From: Selaginella moellendorffii
Lineage: Eukaryota; Streptophyta; Lycopodiopsida; Selaginellales; Selaginellaceae
Assembly (NCBI RefSeq): GCF_000143415.4
Contig: NW_003314270.1
Span: forward strand, 1,605,048 to 1,669,047
Direction of reading: 5' to 3'
DNA length: 64,000 nucleotides
Positions 11,685 through 22,090 of this stretch are shown here, one piece after another (position 1 is the first letter of the stretch; each line of letters opens with the position of its first letter). Below the pieces are notes generated by a model that did no database searches, was not told the DNA's origin, and saw nothing but the letters and a program-made list of their open reading frames with translations. A program made the position numbers and the translations under genes.

Positions 11685-13767
11685 TCACTCTACGATCCAA
11701 TTGACTTTCTGGAACACTCCCTTCTGAGCATTGTAAGTGTACCTGACAGGAAGAAACTTTGTTATAGGCACACAAAGTCAGGCTTTCTTTCCAGTTACCT
11801 GCAAAGGAAGATTGGAGGGAGCTCGTCAGCGGCACCAGCCGGGAAGAGGTTCTGGCGCCTGGCCGTCTCCTCCGCATACTTTTGGGGAACCAGCACCTGG
11901 CAAGGACCTTGGATCGATCCAACCAAATTGTTATCGCAATGGTTTGATTCATACACCTGATCCAAGAACAACGAAGTGAGTGTGTCATCTTTAAAAAGAA
12001 TGTAATAAAATGAGAGATTTGCTCAAGTTACCTCGCCAGCCTCAGCGTCGTCTGGTCGACCCGCAATCGCTGGCATGTCGTTTGGATAGTAGCACCAATT
12101 GACGCGAACCCACTTTGCGCCAGACTCGAGATCCTCCCACAGAGTCTGGAAAACTTAAGCTTGAGCGAGAACTAGAAATGAAAACTTGGAAGTACCTGAA
12201 GCCTTGCAATGTAAGGTGGGATCTCGGGCGACTCTGGACGAAACAGCGCGCAGTCTTTTATCTTGTACGTCCAGCCTCCAACGCAGCAGGAGCTATAGTA
12301 GACTCGCTTGTCCACCACCTTGGTAGGAGCTCCAACCCAATCGACGTGAAGGCAAACTTGGCCGCCCGAGTTGTCGGGCTGGGCTGTAGTCGCAGCGTTT
12401 TCGGCCGGAGACGGAGCTGGGGGCGTTACTTGCTGAGCTTCGGCTTGAGCTTCTTGAGCCTGTACCTGGGCGGCTTGAGCTTGAGCTTTCAGCTTTTCCA
12501 TGGCCTCAATAACTTCCTGCGATGGAGCCTTCTGCTGCTGCGGCTGCTTGGATGCGTCACTCGGACCATTAGCCGACGTAGCTCCTGTTTGCTGAGGAGT
12601 CGTAGGCTTAGTTTCGGGTTTCCTGATTGGCATTTTGTTTGGCGTCCCAGAGCCTTTCTTCACGGGTCCATATCTCGGCTTCACTCCGTTGCACTTTGGA
12701 CAGGACCAGTCGCCTTTTGGATACTCCCAAAATGGTACGCACTTGTAGTGGAAAGCTTTCTCGCAGCCATCGCAAACCACCACACTCGCTGTGTCCCTCA
12801 CAATGCACTGGCAGAGATCGCACGGTACCAGCGTCATCATGTAGGCGTTGCTGACATCGCACATCTGCTGGGGTACATAGCTCTCGGCCTTTAGCTGTTG
12901 GACCAGCGTCACAAGCTGTTTGTGTCTAATCATCTGTGCTTGCTCGTCAATCTCGTCGTAGTCGTCAGATTGTTTCAAGTCGGCATCCGCGTCATCGTCG
13001 AGTGAGAGAGCATTCGGGGAAGTCAGGAGAGCTGCATTAAATGGATCCCAAGCTAAGCAAATGATTCAGAACGACAGAACAACGAAAATACAATATAAAA
13101 AAAAGGTACCTGATTGAAGCTGATTTCCATCATCCTCGGAGCTGTCATCGTCCGAATCCGAATCTTCGCCTTCAACTTTTACTTTCGCATCCTGCAAGGA
13201 AGTCAATGAGATAAGAGCACAACGAATGATAAACTCCGTTACCTCTTGAGGCCGAGGAGCCGGCTCAATGCTCCCTTCGACAGTTTTCCGGTATCCCATT
13301 GTTGATATCATGCTGTCGAGTGACTGCTTTGGCAGGAGACTGCTTGGTGATATCCTCGCAACCAAGGCGCTTAAGTTAGTTTCTGCGTCGTTCGCCAGTT
13401 GCATTTCTATCTCCGTTGGCGGCTTACCACCTCGCATCTGTGATAGCCCGGCCAGCACCAGAATTACATCCGCAGTCTTCCCAAGGATGTGGTTCACCCT
13501 CTCCTCGACCTTTTGCTTTGACTTTTTCGAGCCACCATCCACAAGAGAATCTCGCGCTCGTTTCCTGCTGTAAACCCGTGCAACCAGCTGAGGACTTCCC
13601 TGCTTGTCCACGATCCCATTCCCGTGTTTCAAATGCAACCCATTCGGAACTCTCGCGTCGGCGTCGATGAGCTCTTCGGGGTCCATTCTCGTGTCACGTA
13701 GCGACTTGTCTTTCTTTAGCACGTCCAGTTTCTTCTTGTTGTCGAGACCTGTAGAGTGATTTTCCAT
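11685..13767 (-). CDS. PHD-finger and BAH-domain chromatin protein
   Basis: Six exons, high to low: 13767-13243, 13191-13110, 13052-12196, 12145-12032, 11956-11799, 11742-11685. They sum to 1794 bases (597 residues plus stop) with correct phases. The N-terminal 200 residues are charged and end in an acidic Ser/Asp run. Residues about 280-323 form a complete C4HC3 PHD finger (CDLC, VVCDGC, FHYKC, CPKC with a WSC tryptophan). A Gln/Ala/Glu-rich probable coiled coil covers about 376-411. Residues about 434-590 form a BAH domain (HVDWVG, WVRVNWCYYP, ESNHCDNN, the ending FQKVNWIVE). PHD plus BAH pairs usually bind modified histone H3 tails, so a nuclear chromatin-reader role is expected. The closest plant type I recall is the At3g20280/At1g50620 PHD family. 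Its specific mark is unknown. Confidence 0.85.
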
Positions 13768-14476
13768 GGCTAAATTCAGCTACTCAAAATGAAGCTACGA
13801 GCTTGCGGCTTGCAAAGAAAAATTGGTTCCTGCAAAACGAAGAAAAGATTAAACTGTTTAGAAACGAAGATATATGAACCAAAACATTCCACCAAACCTT
13901 CTAAGCAAAGAAAAAGAAAACAAGAGAAAAACTCCACACAAACCAAACATCCTCACAAATCTGAGCTAAGTGGAAGCATCGAAAAAATGCGTGACGAGAG
14001 AGCTCGCGGGTAGCCAGCCAGCCTAGGGTAAAGCCAAGCTCACGCAGCACACACCTCTCCCAGCGCTAATCGCTCTAATCCTGCGAGAACAAGCGGTGCC
14101 CTACCAGGAATTCCCCAATGCCGGCAGCCGCTGCAGCGACGAAATCCCGGGTTACCTCATCGCGAAGCTCCCGATTCGGCCATGGCGCGCAAGCTCGACG
14201 CCGCCGCCTCGCCGCCGCCTCGCCCCCCGGCCCTCGGCCGCCCCGGCGGCGCCCGCCCTGGCTTCTTGGGCCTCTTCTTTTTCAAAAATTTGAAACGATT
14301 GATACCGCGGGGGCCTTTTTTTCTCTTCGTCTACTAAACCATTTGGGCTGTGGCAACTAAGTGCCCTCGCCAAAACCCACAACAGCAACTTCTACCCTCA
14401 AAGGCAAAAAAAAAAATTGCTGCCCTAGCCCTTTGGAGCTATGACGTTGGCTAGGGTAAAATCGCCCGAAAGGGTT
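13768..14476. other. Divergent intergenic region with a GC-rich patch
   Basis: This spacer separates the minus-strand PHD gene from the plus-strand L24 gene and must contain both promoters. A very GC-rich stretch at 14118-14270 is open in several frames and encodes only low-complexity Ala/Arg/Pro text. I treat it as CpG-rich leader or promoter DNA, though a short 5' exon of an unseen transcript cannot be excluded. Confidence 0.5.
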
Positions 14477-14506
14477 CCACGTGGCGAAGTATAGTCTGCC
14501 ACGTCA
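14477..14506 (+). promoter_or_regulatory. G-box (CCACGTGG) plus second ACGT motif upstream of L24
   Basis: CCACGTGG at 14477-14484 and GCCACGTCA at 14498-14506 lie 30-60 bases before the L24 start codon. ACGT-core boxes are targets of bZIP/bHLH factors and are frequent in promoters of light-regulated plastid-protein genes. Because they lie so close to the ATG they may be in the leader instead. Function is inferred from motif only. Confidence 0.45.
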
Positions 14507-14535
14507 TTGGGGTTTAAGTGCCAGCGTGTAGGGAT

Positions 14536-15578
14536 ATGGCGACGACGACGAGCATGGCGTCGCTCGCCAGCTCCATGGCGGGGCTCTCGCTCGGATTCTC
14601 GTCGAGCTCGGGATGGAATCAGCGATTGGCGCCGCTGCAAGCCTCTCCGGCGGTGAGTTTCTGGCTGCATTGCGCGTGATTCCGTGTGTGTTGGTCCAGA
14701 TTTTGCCCATGGATTGCGCGGTGGCGGTGTGTTGTGCTTTGCATTGTTGTCGCGAGAATGTCTCAGGGCCTGGTTGGGAATTTCATGTTTTGGAGATCGT
14801 TCTCATCGCATCGAGCTCGGGAAGCTGAGATTTTTTTTTGTGGAAATGTGCTCCAGGGTGGAAGGCTGGCATCCAGACCATGCACGATCACAATGACGGT
14901 AAGCTCTGCTCTCGCAGCAATGTTTTCTTCTTTCTAGCTGATCAAAGCTTCTACTTGTATGCAGATAAGAAAATGGGAGCTTAAGAAGCTCAAGGAGAAG
15001 AAGAAAATGCACGTCCGCCTGGGCGACACAGTGAAGGTGATCTCCGGCAGCGACAAAGGCAAAGTTGGAGAAGTCACGAAGCTCTACCGCAAATGGAGCC
15101 GGATCATCGTCAAGGACGTAAACATGGTGACGAAGCATATGAAGCCCAAAGAGAAGGGCGAAAGTGGCCAGATCCTTCAAGTAAGCAAAGATCAAACGTT
15201 TCTCTCCTCGCGGCTTCGAATCTCTCCTCTCGAATTGAAACTTTGCTCTTTGCAGCTGCAAGAACTTGACTCTTTCTATCTTTCCTTGCTCGCAAGAGTT
15301 TTGACCCCTTTTTTTTCTTTTTCTTTTTTTTTGTTCAGGTGGAAGCTCCAATACACAGCTCCAACGTCCAGCTCTATTCCATCAGTGCCGAGGTTGTGAG
15401 CCGTGTGGGACACAAGGTCCTCGAGGATGGAACTAAAGTTCGCTACTTGATCAAAACCGGGGAGGTCATTGATTCTATTGAGCGCTGGAAGAAACTTCGC
15501 TTCCGGGACAAGGACAAAGACAAAGACAAGGATTCCAAAGCCGGGGAGCAAAAGAAATCCGACGGCGATAAGCAATGA
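14536..15578 (+). CDS. RPL24: Plastid 50S ribosomal protein L24 (bL24c), nuclear-encoded
   Basis: Four exons: 14536-14652, 14857-14898, 14965-15180, 15339-15578, all phase 0 and GT-AG, giving 204 residues. The first about 50 residues are Ser/Thr/Ala-rich with almost no acidic residues, a typical plastid transit peptide ([20 protein letters not shown]). Then comes the KOW motif region ([19 protein letters not shown]), [37 protein letters not shown], as in plant bL24c. bL24 binds the 5' part of 23S rRNA and starts large-subunit assembly. The C-terminus has an unusual Lys/Asp repeat ([11 protein letters not shown]) longer than the Arabidopsis tail as I recall it. A broken copy lies about 1 kb downstream. 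Confidence 0.93.
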
Positions 15579-15698
15579 CGATTGGAAAATCTGGTGGACA
15601 TTTCAGTCCGTAACTTTCCAGGGAACAAGCACACATCGTAATCCAAGGCTTTGATTAATTAAATGTGGTTAACAGCCATAGCGATGGGTTTTTCCCAA

Positions 15699-16140
15699 TT
15701 ATACGAACGCGATGAATCGATGTTTCTTCTCAGCTCTGCCATGTAACTGCGAAAGGCAAAACTCTTTCAGGGAGATCTTCATGGAACTTTCCGACTTACA
15801 TGACTTCTGTGAGCTTGATCCTCCAGGGGGAAAGCCTTGGACGGAGTTGATCTCATGAGCTCCGGATCGAGTCTCCAGCGTCCTTGAAGCAACCAAACGA
15901 AAAACAGGATTTTGATCTTCAAAAGTATGAAACGAAAGAGAAAAACTCTCTCCTTCTCACCGACTTCCTTGAAGAGACTCCTTCACTGCGAGGCTGTTCA
16001 TCCGCTCCAGCTTATCCTGCCGCGAGACACAAACGAGGAACTCATAATCTAATCCTCGAAGGAAAGAAGGAAATCATCCATCACGAACTATGGACAAGGA
16101 AAAAGAGGAACCATACCTTTTCATCTTTGCAACGATTCAT
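15699..16140 (-). CDS. Possible small spliced gene, unidentified
   Basis: On the minus strand an ATG at 16140 opens exon 16140-16117, followed by well-formed GT-AG introns and exons 16016-15961 and 15882-15699, which join in frame (about 87 residues, beginning MNRCKDEKDKLERMNSLAVK). A strong alternative donor (TCAT|GTAAGT) inside the last exon, with an acceptor about 50 bases on, would shorten the protein. I recognise no domain. The evidence is only splice signals and coding-like composition, so this may be a noncoding transcript. Confidence 0.3.
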
Positions 16141-16460
16141 TTGACGTTAATGACCGCTGCTTCTAGATGTCGAGTTCGTGATCTTAGCTGTGGTGGTACA
16201 GGCCTGCAAAGATTTACGACCAGGTGAGATTTACGAGAAAACAGAGACAACCACCTCCAAAGAAGAGTGGAGTGACAGGAAAAAGCTTATCTCAATCGAG
16301 AGACCGTGCCGCTGAAACTTCCCGACAACGCGAACCCTCTGGAAATCCAATCTATAGGTTGCCTCAAACCAAGAGATGTTGCGCGTAAGTCCCGGACTGT
16401 GGCGTTGTAGATGCGGGCTTGTCGTCGCGAGCCATGCTCACTTGCTCAAAGCTGGACAAT

Positions 16461-16542
16461 GTGGATGTGCCGGAGTGGTTATCGGGCATGACTCGAAATC
16501 ATGTGGGCTCTGCCCGCGCAGGTTCGAAACCTGCCATCCACG
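16461..16542 (+). tRNA. tRNA-Ser (anticodon CGA)
   Basis: The 82-base sequence folds as a class II tRNA. Acceptor stem GTGGATG (16461-16467) pairs with CATCCAC (16535-16541), with discriminator G at 16542. The anticodon stem CATGA/TCATG encloses loop CTCGAAA with anticodon CGA at 16494-16496. A long variable arm (TGGGCTCTGCCCGC) and T arm GCAGGTTCGAAACCTGC complete it. Internal box B GGTTCGAAACC is intact and a T-run follows at about 16547-16551. It reads serine codon UCG. CCA is not encoded, as expected for a eukaryotic nuclear gene. Confidence 0.92.
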
Positions 16543-16565
16543 TAGCCTTTTTCGCCTAGAGGCCT

Positions 16566-17360
16566 GCATTGAGCGCGATGGCGGTGTGTTGTGCTTTGAT
16601 CTCAGGGAGTTTCATGTTTTGGAGACCGTTCTTATCGCATCGATATCGAGAAGCTGAGAATTTTTCCTTGTGGAAATGTGCTCCAGGGTGGAAGGCTGTA
16701 TCCAGACCATGCACGACCATAACGACGGTAAGCGCTGCTCTCTTCTTTCTAGCAGGAACTTTTCCTGATCAAAGCTTCTACTTGTATACGGAGCTCAAGA
16801 AGGTCAAGGAGAAGAAGAATGTGCGTCCGCCTCTCCGGCAGACAAAGGCAAAGCAAATGGAGCCGGATCATCGTCAAGGACGTAAACATGGTGACGAATG
16901 AAGCACATGAAGCCCAAAGAGAAAAGTGAAAGCGGTCAGATCCTGCAAGTAAGCAAAGCTCAAACATTCTTTTCTCTCCTCGCAACTCTTCCCCGTAGCT
17001 TCGAATCTCTCCTCTAGAACAGAAATTTTGACTATCTTTTCGTGCTCGCAAGAGTTTTAACTCTTTCTATCTTTTTTTTTTTCAGGTCATTTCATGTCCT
17101 TTGTGTTCTAGATGTGTAAGATGCTCGGCCTGCATTTCTGAGGTTTCAAGAGCTTGCTTCCACTCCCTACTAAATTTCTCTTCACATCCAGCTTCTATGA
17201 ATTACTGGGAGAACGTTCTAAAGTTCTAGAGAAACATTGTGAGCCGTGTGGGAGTCAAGGCAAGATTCCAAAACCGGCGAGGAAAAGAAATCGGACGGCG
17301 ATAAGAAACGACGATTGGAAATTCTGGTGGACATTCCACTCCGTAATTCTCCAGCAAATT
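16566..17360 (+). pseudogene. Unprocessed pseudogene of plastid L24
   Basis: Homology to the intact L24 gene begins inside its intron 1 (compare 14713) and runs through intron 2, exon 3, intron 3 and the end of exon 4 (to about 15610). It keeps introns, so it arose by DNA duplication, not reverse transcription. Exon 1 with start codon and transit peptide is absent. The KOW exon has lost two stretches (about 16830-16860) and gained four bases (about 16900), and the 5' half of exon 4 is missing. No intact protein is possible. It starts about 24 bases after the tRNA gene. Confidence 0.88.
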
Positions 17361-17505
17361 TCAGACACTCCCTTGTATATTCGAATCTGCTCATACCGAA
17401 AACAACCAAGGAAGATCTGGGCCGTCCATGCGAGAAAAGGGGGTCAAATAAACCCCTTTACCCTAGCTATTTTCTCCAGGGGTTGAGCTGAGCGAGAGGA
17501 ACACA

Positions 17506-18931
17506 ATGGCGCTGGAAGACAGTCGTCGATCCAGTGCGCTGCCATCGTTCCTCTACAAGAGCAAGGGATTCAAGGCGCCAGCTCCGGCGCCAGCACTAGT
17601 TCCCGCCGCGGAGCCGCGGATCAATGGCGGCGGCGGCGGCGCTCTCCAATCTTCCAGGTTTCTCATCCCATCCCCAGACGAGTCGAAAAAGATCGCGATG
17701 TACTCGCCGGAATTCTATGCGGCGTGCACTGTCGGGGGGATTCTTAGCTGCGGCCTCACTCACACGGCCGTGACGCCTTTGGACATGGTCAAGTGTAATA
17801 TGCAGGTAAGCTCGATTTTCTGGTTTAAAGCGTGTGGCTGATGAATGGATTCTTTGCTCAGATCGATCCCGCCAAGTATAGATCTATCGGCAGTGGATTT
17901 GGGGTTTTGTACAAGGAGGCTGGCCCCAAAGGTTTGTTCAAGGGATGGGTTCCGACGCTGTTCGGATACAGTGCGCAGGGAGCTTTCAAGTTTGGGCTCT
18001 ACGAGTTCTTCAAAAAGTACTACTCGGACTTGGCCGGAGAGGAGAATGCGTACAAGTACAAGACTTTCATTTACTTGGCCGGATCTGCCTCTGCCGAGTT
18101 CTTCGCCGATATTGCGCTGTGCCCGATGGAGGCCGTCAAGGTCCGGGTCCAAACCAAGCCCGGATTCGCTAATGGGCTTCTCGATGGCCTGCCAAAAATC
18201 ACGAGGGCTGAGGGCGTTCCTGGGTATGTTCTTGTCCTTTTTCTTTTCTGTTCCTTTTTAACACCAGCTATTTCTGTGCTCAGACTTTACAGAGGACTGG
18301 TGCCTCTCTGGGGACGCCAAATTCCATGTAAGCTATCCAACTCTCGAACGCAAACACGACGAAAGAAATGGTTTTTGCTGACTTGTTTGTGACAAATTCT
18401 CGTTTCTGGCAGACACGATGATGAAGTTTGCATGCTTTGAGGCCACGGTCGAGGCGCTTTACAAGTACGTTATTCCCAAGCCCAAGGACGAGTGTAGCAA
18501 GGTGGAGCAGCTGGGTGTTAGTTTTGGTGGCGGTTACATTGCTGGAATTTTTTGCGCTATCGTCTCGCACCCTGCTGACAACCTTGTCTCGTTCCTCAAC
18601 AATACCAAGGACGCAACCATTGGCCAAGTCTGTATCCTTGTTTGCTTCTTGTTCTTGCGCTTATTTCGTTATCTTTTGCTCCAGGCCGTCAAGAGCATGG
18701 GCCCGGTGGCTCTCTTCACCCGGGGGCTACCGCTGCGTATCGTGATGATTGGAACACTCACTGGAGCACAGTGGGGAATCTACGACGCCTTCAAAGTCTT
18801 CGTTGGACTGTAAGTTTCTCGCTCTCATCTCTTGTGGGGAAATCTCAAATCTCTATTCCAGGCCGACCTCTGGAGGAGTTTCGAAAGCTCCCGAGCAGCT
18901 AACCACGCCGCTACCACTTCCCTCCGCCTAA
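17506..18931 (+). CDS. PHT3: Mitochondrial phosphate carrier, copy 1
   Basis: Six exons: 17506-17805, 17862-18223, 18284-18327, 18413-18627, 18685-18809, 18862-18931, summing to 1116 bases (371 residues). It belongs to the mitochondrial carrier family (SLC25A3-like, plant MPT/PHT3), which imports inorganic phosphate with protons for ATP synthesis across the inner membrane. Three carrier repeats are visible through their signatures: TPLDMVKC, CPMEAVKVRVQT and SHPADNLVS; the third form without the usual basic residue is normal for phosphate carriers. FKGWVPTLFGY and LTGAQWGIYDAFKV are family motifs. The N-terminus, with Ala/Pro and a Gly run, acts as a presequence-like extension. The leader upstream is unrelated to that of copy 2. 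Confidence 0.95.
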
Positions 18932-19417
18932 GGGCAAAGGATTCTTTTATGGCGAGACGAAAGAAAGGACCAAGTTTTGCTCTTCATACCCCCCCACCCC
19001 GGATAACTTATTGATGATGAACCTTTTGAATACTCCTATATATTGATCATATTGGTGCATTGTTTGGTAATAAAGCAAGAGTCTTCTTAATTGGTTTTTT
19101 GTTTATCTCTTAATGGTTTTATTCTCCAATATACAACAGTTCATTTCAGTCTCACAGTGCCTGGTGTTCAGCATCCAATTCCTAGATTCACTACAGTTGC
19201 AATTGTGGTCCTTTGCTCTTCTGAATGGCAAGTGCTTGCATGTCTGTTTTTTGTTGTTCTTCCTCTATCGCACCCAAGAAATCACAGAGCTCAGTGGAGC
19301 ATTAATTGGAAAAACAGCATTAAATATCAATGGTGCAAATAATACAACTCTAATATTTTTCTAAAAAATATTAATAAAAAAGAAATTCAAAAATAAGAAT
19401 TTATAGAAATATCATTC
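18932..19417. other. 3' flank of phosphate carrier copy 1 and AT-rich spacer
   Basis: About 18932-19085 is homologous to the 3' flank of copy 2 (55809-55952), including TATATATTGATCATATTGGT and GGTAATRAAGCAAG, so the duplication took the 3' UTR along. A poly(A)-signal-like AATAAA lies in it (19069-19074). From about 19090 the sequence is unrelated, AT-rich and without features. Confidence 0.7.
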
Positions 19418-19604
19418 TGTGAGGTCCAAATGAGGTCCAAGTGTATAACTACGATACCATATACTAATATTAGTGTAGTAGGATTTTGGTAGCGATCGGA
19501 TTGGTTTCAATTTGGATTATTCACTTTTGTATATAAGTTAAGATTTTTGGGTTAATTGATATGTATATTTTTTATATTCCTTTTTTATACTCCATACACT
19601 CACA
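19418..19604 (+). repeat. 5' LTR of G1
   Basis: Starts TGTGAGGTCCAAATG and ends CTCACA. It matches 50255-50430 and the remnant at 62995-63108. GTATATAAG (19531-19539) is a TATA-like site. A local duplication GAGGTCCAA occurs near its start. Confidence 0.85.
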
Positions 19605-19860
19605 TTGGTAAAGTTGAGGGGTATTTTTGATTGTCCCTAGGGAGTGCTTGGATTTAAGGTTTTTATTTAGATTTAGCTTTTGTATTGTTTAAATTTAATT
19701 TTGTTCCTTCCTTTCAAGATTTTGGTTTAAATCTAGCTTTTGCATTGTTTAAATGTCTTTTTCCTTCTAGCTTTTTTCATTTCTTTTCTTTTTGCTCTTT
19801 TCTTTTTATTCATCTTTATGGCAAAGCAGTAGTCTCCTCCTCTTTTAATTCTAGAGTAGC

Positions 19861-20262
19861 AGTTGGTGCAATTGCTTAATACTATGCAATTGCAATTGAA
19901 CAACCAAACTCAGTGGATGGCAGCATTTACGGCATGTGGTATAGCTCCTTCTACAAATCCTCACATTCGGCCGAAGTTCTTTCATGGGAATCCTAAGGAT
20001 GATGTGTACCATTGGTTCAATCACTTCACAGTGATTGCCATATATCATTCTTGGAATGATGCTTGACATTTGCATGAGTTTCTCATATGTTTCCAAGGGA
20101 TGGCATGTGGTATAGCTCCTTCTGCCAATCCTTATATTCGGCCGGAATTCTTTCGTGGGAATCCTGAGGATGATGTATACTATTAGTTCACGGTGATTGC
20201 CACATATCACATGATTGTGATGATGCCTTCCAACAATTGCATCGTCTTCATTAAGGGCCATT
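19861..20262 (+). pseudogene. G1 gag remnant, N-terminal part present twice
   Basis: A frame at 19863-20066 ends in a gag-like text (CGIAPSTNPHIRPKFFHGNP, then DDVYHWFNHF), typical of the Ty3 gag matrix/capsid start. A second copy of the same segment follows at about 20102-20200 with changes and stops. The gag is therefore internally duplicated as well as broken. Confidence 0.65.
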
Positions 20263-20390
20263 TGAGTCGATGATGCAATTTGGCATTTTTTTCTTATGCC
20301 CTTTACTTGGCATAAGATTATTAAGAGCCATTTGAGTCAATGATGCAATTTAGCATTTTTTTCTTATGCCCTTTACTTGGCATAACATTA
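20251..20390. repeat. 70-bp tandem duplication inside G1 gag
   Basis: Units 20251-20320 and 20321-20390 begin TTAAGRGCCATTTGAGTC and end CATAASATTA. They differ at about five positions. Confidence 0.85.
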
Positions 20391-20436
20391 TAAGACATCG
20401 CCTCTTCCATTTCTCGTTGCATGTCTTTCAACTTCA

Positions 20437-20920
20437 TTTAAGATCCTGAATTTGGACTTCCCGAAAGGTCACCCAGCCCAGTACTATTCAAACCCAAAGA
20501 CACTTAACCCCAAGTATCCCAAGACCCTTAATCAATTGGAAAAGGGGGTGCATTATTATTCATGGGCCTTTTCCCTTTATATTTGAATCCTATGGACTGT
20601 TTCTCAAATCGTTCTCTTTGGTTACTTACAATCCACCATATTTCCCTGCAAGTTCACGCCCTTATGAACGGAAGCTGAGAGCCGCAACTCTCCCGAGAGC
20701 CTCGCTCTCTTGACACCCTACCTTTCGGGTCGAGCCCAGTGGGAACGACTCGAGAGATGATCCATGGGGTTCAAATATAAAGGGAAAGGGCCCATGAATA
20801 AGAGTATACCCTTTTTTCCAATTGGTTAAGGGTCTTGGGATACTTGGGGTTAAGCATCCTTGGATTTGAATAGTACTGGGCTGGATGACCTCTCGGGAAG
20901 TCCAAACTCATGAGCTTACA
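20437..20920. mobile_element. Inverted pair of 195-bp-type LTRs
   Basis: The left copy (20437-20630) is in minus orientation and the right copy (about 20740-20920, lacking its first bases) is in plus orientation; both match the 195-bp LTR at 34743-34937. Between them, 20631-20735 matches in reverse the short segment that precedes the 3' LTR of the chimeric element (42500-42612). Flanking bases CTTCA (20432-20436) and CTCCA (20921-20925) may be a decayed 5-bp target duplication. Normal LTR elements have direct LTRs, so this is an aberrant product. Confidence 0.75.
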
Positions 20921-21024
20921 CTCCACTTCATGTGGGAAATGGTCCTGTTCTAGTGAAGGTTGATGTTCCTGCTGTTCAAGTTCAAGGACAAGGGTGAGAA
21001 CGTGGTCGTGGCCATGATGTTTGC

Positions 21025-21063
21025 TGTTGGTCATGTGATAAATTTGGTCACACTTTTCGATGT
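21025..21063 (+). pseudogene. G1 gag zinc-knuckle remnant
   Basis: CWSCDKFGHTFRC encodes C-X2-C-X4-H-X3-C, one residue short of the standard nucleocapsid knuckle. It is preceded by an Arg/Gly-rich stretch, as in Ty3 gag. It supports the order gag-protease-RT in G1. Confidence 0.6.
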
Positions 21064-21499
21064 TATCGGCATTTTTTGGATTGGCAGTCATCATTTCCTG
21101 AGTGGAGACCTCGGCGTCAACAATGTCCTGTTGGTGCTATTATAGTGGAAGGTCTGAACACCAAGATGCATCTGGGAAATGAGGAGTCGCACAAGTAATA
21201 GAGGGATCTTGCGTGAATAAGTTAGTGACCCCTCTATCTTTCTTTCGAAAGTGTCATGAAGAGGTTCACTCGGCATCAATTCACTTAGTGTTTACTTTCC
21301 AAACTTATTTTTATAACAAGAGGTTTCCTATTATTCTCTCTATATTTGGTTGATACAAGTTTGAGTTTATCTTCTATTGCTTGACTTATTCTCACATATT
21401 GCTATCTATATTTGCATTGTGCAGTAGAGCCAATTTTCATTCTTTATCGCAACGGTTGTACACATGCATATACACGGGATGAGGCAGACCTAGTTGTGC

Positions 21500-22090
21500 A
21501 TGTGGGTGATCTCGAGCTTGGGTTGCAGTCATTGTAGGTGGTGCTAAGTCAAGCTTTTAACCTCATCCTTGGTATGGATTGGTTGCAGTGCAATCATACC
21601 AAATGTGACTTTGATGCTTCTCCCCCTTATCTTATACTTTTTTATATTTCATCCATTCCTCTCACTTTTTTACCTCTTTGTCCTTTTGCTTCTACTTCTA
21701 CTTAAATTACTTTTGTCTCCTCATTACTTCCTTATGTGTTTCTGTTTTGTTCTACTCTTCCCTTTTCCAATCCCTCCGACGTTCTTTGTGTTGTAATGGT
21801 TGACCGGCTCATGAAGGAGTATGCTGATCTCTTTGAATTTGACCTATCGTTTGGGGCCAAGATTGCTACACATCATTTGATTCCAACCGGGGATGCTCGT
21901 CCAATCAAGATTTTTGTTCATCACTAGTCACCCAAAGAGATCAAGATTTTACATATAAATGTCAAAAAGATGTTGGAAAAAAGTGTTATTCAAAAGTTAT
22001 GAAGTTCTTGGGTATGTTTGTGACAAAGCCTAATAGGAGTATTCGTTTCTACATCAACTATCATCTGTTAAATGAAGATCCCTTCGACGA
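21500..22090 (+). pseudogene. G1 protease end and start of reverse transcriptase
   Basis: QAFNLILGMDWL (about 21552-21590) is the C-terminal motif of Ty3 aspartic protease (usually ILGMDWL). After a gap of low-complexity T/C-rich DNA, 21797-22000 encodes the linker and N-terminus of Ty3 reverse transcriptase (KEYADLFEF, THHLIPTGDARP, MLEKSVIQKL). At about 22045 RFYINYHLLNE corresponds to the usual R-M-C-V-D-Y-R-A-L-N. The frame contains stops and ends at 22090, where element A begins; the catalytic YXDD region is absent. Confidence 0.75.

Noticed and set aside
12115-12894. 259-codon plus-strand frame
   Set aside because: It is antisense to the PHD/BAH gene, whose PHD finger and splice pattern are unmistakable.
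14118-14360. GC-rich Ala/Arg/Pro frames upstream of L24
   Set aside because: Several frames are open at once because of composition; no conserved motif. Kept only as GC-rich spacer.
17760-18152. Minus-strand frames opposite the phosphate carrier (also 54652-55122)
   Set aside because: They are antisense shadows of conserved carrier exons and appear in both copies only because the sense strand is conserved.
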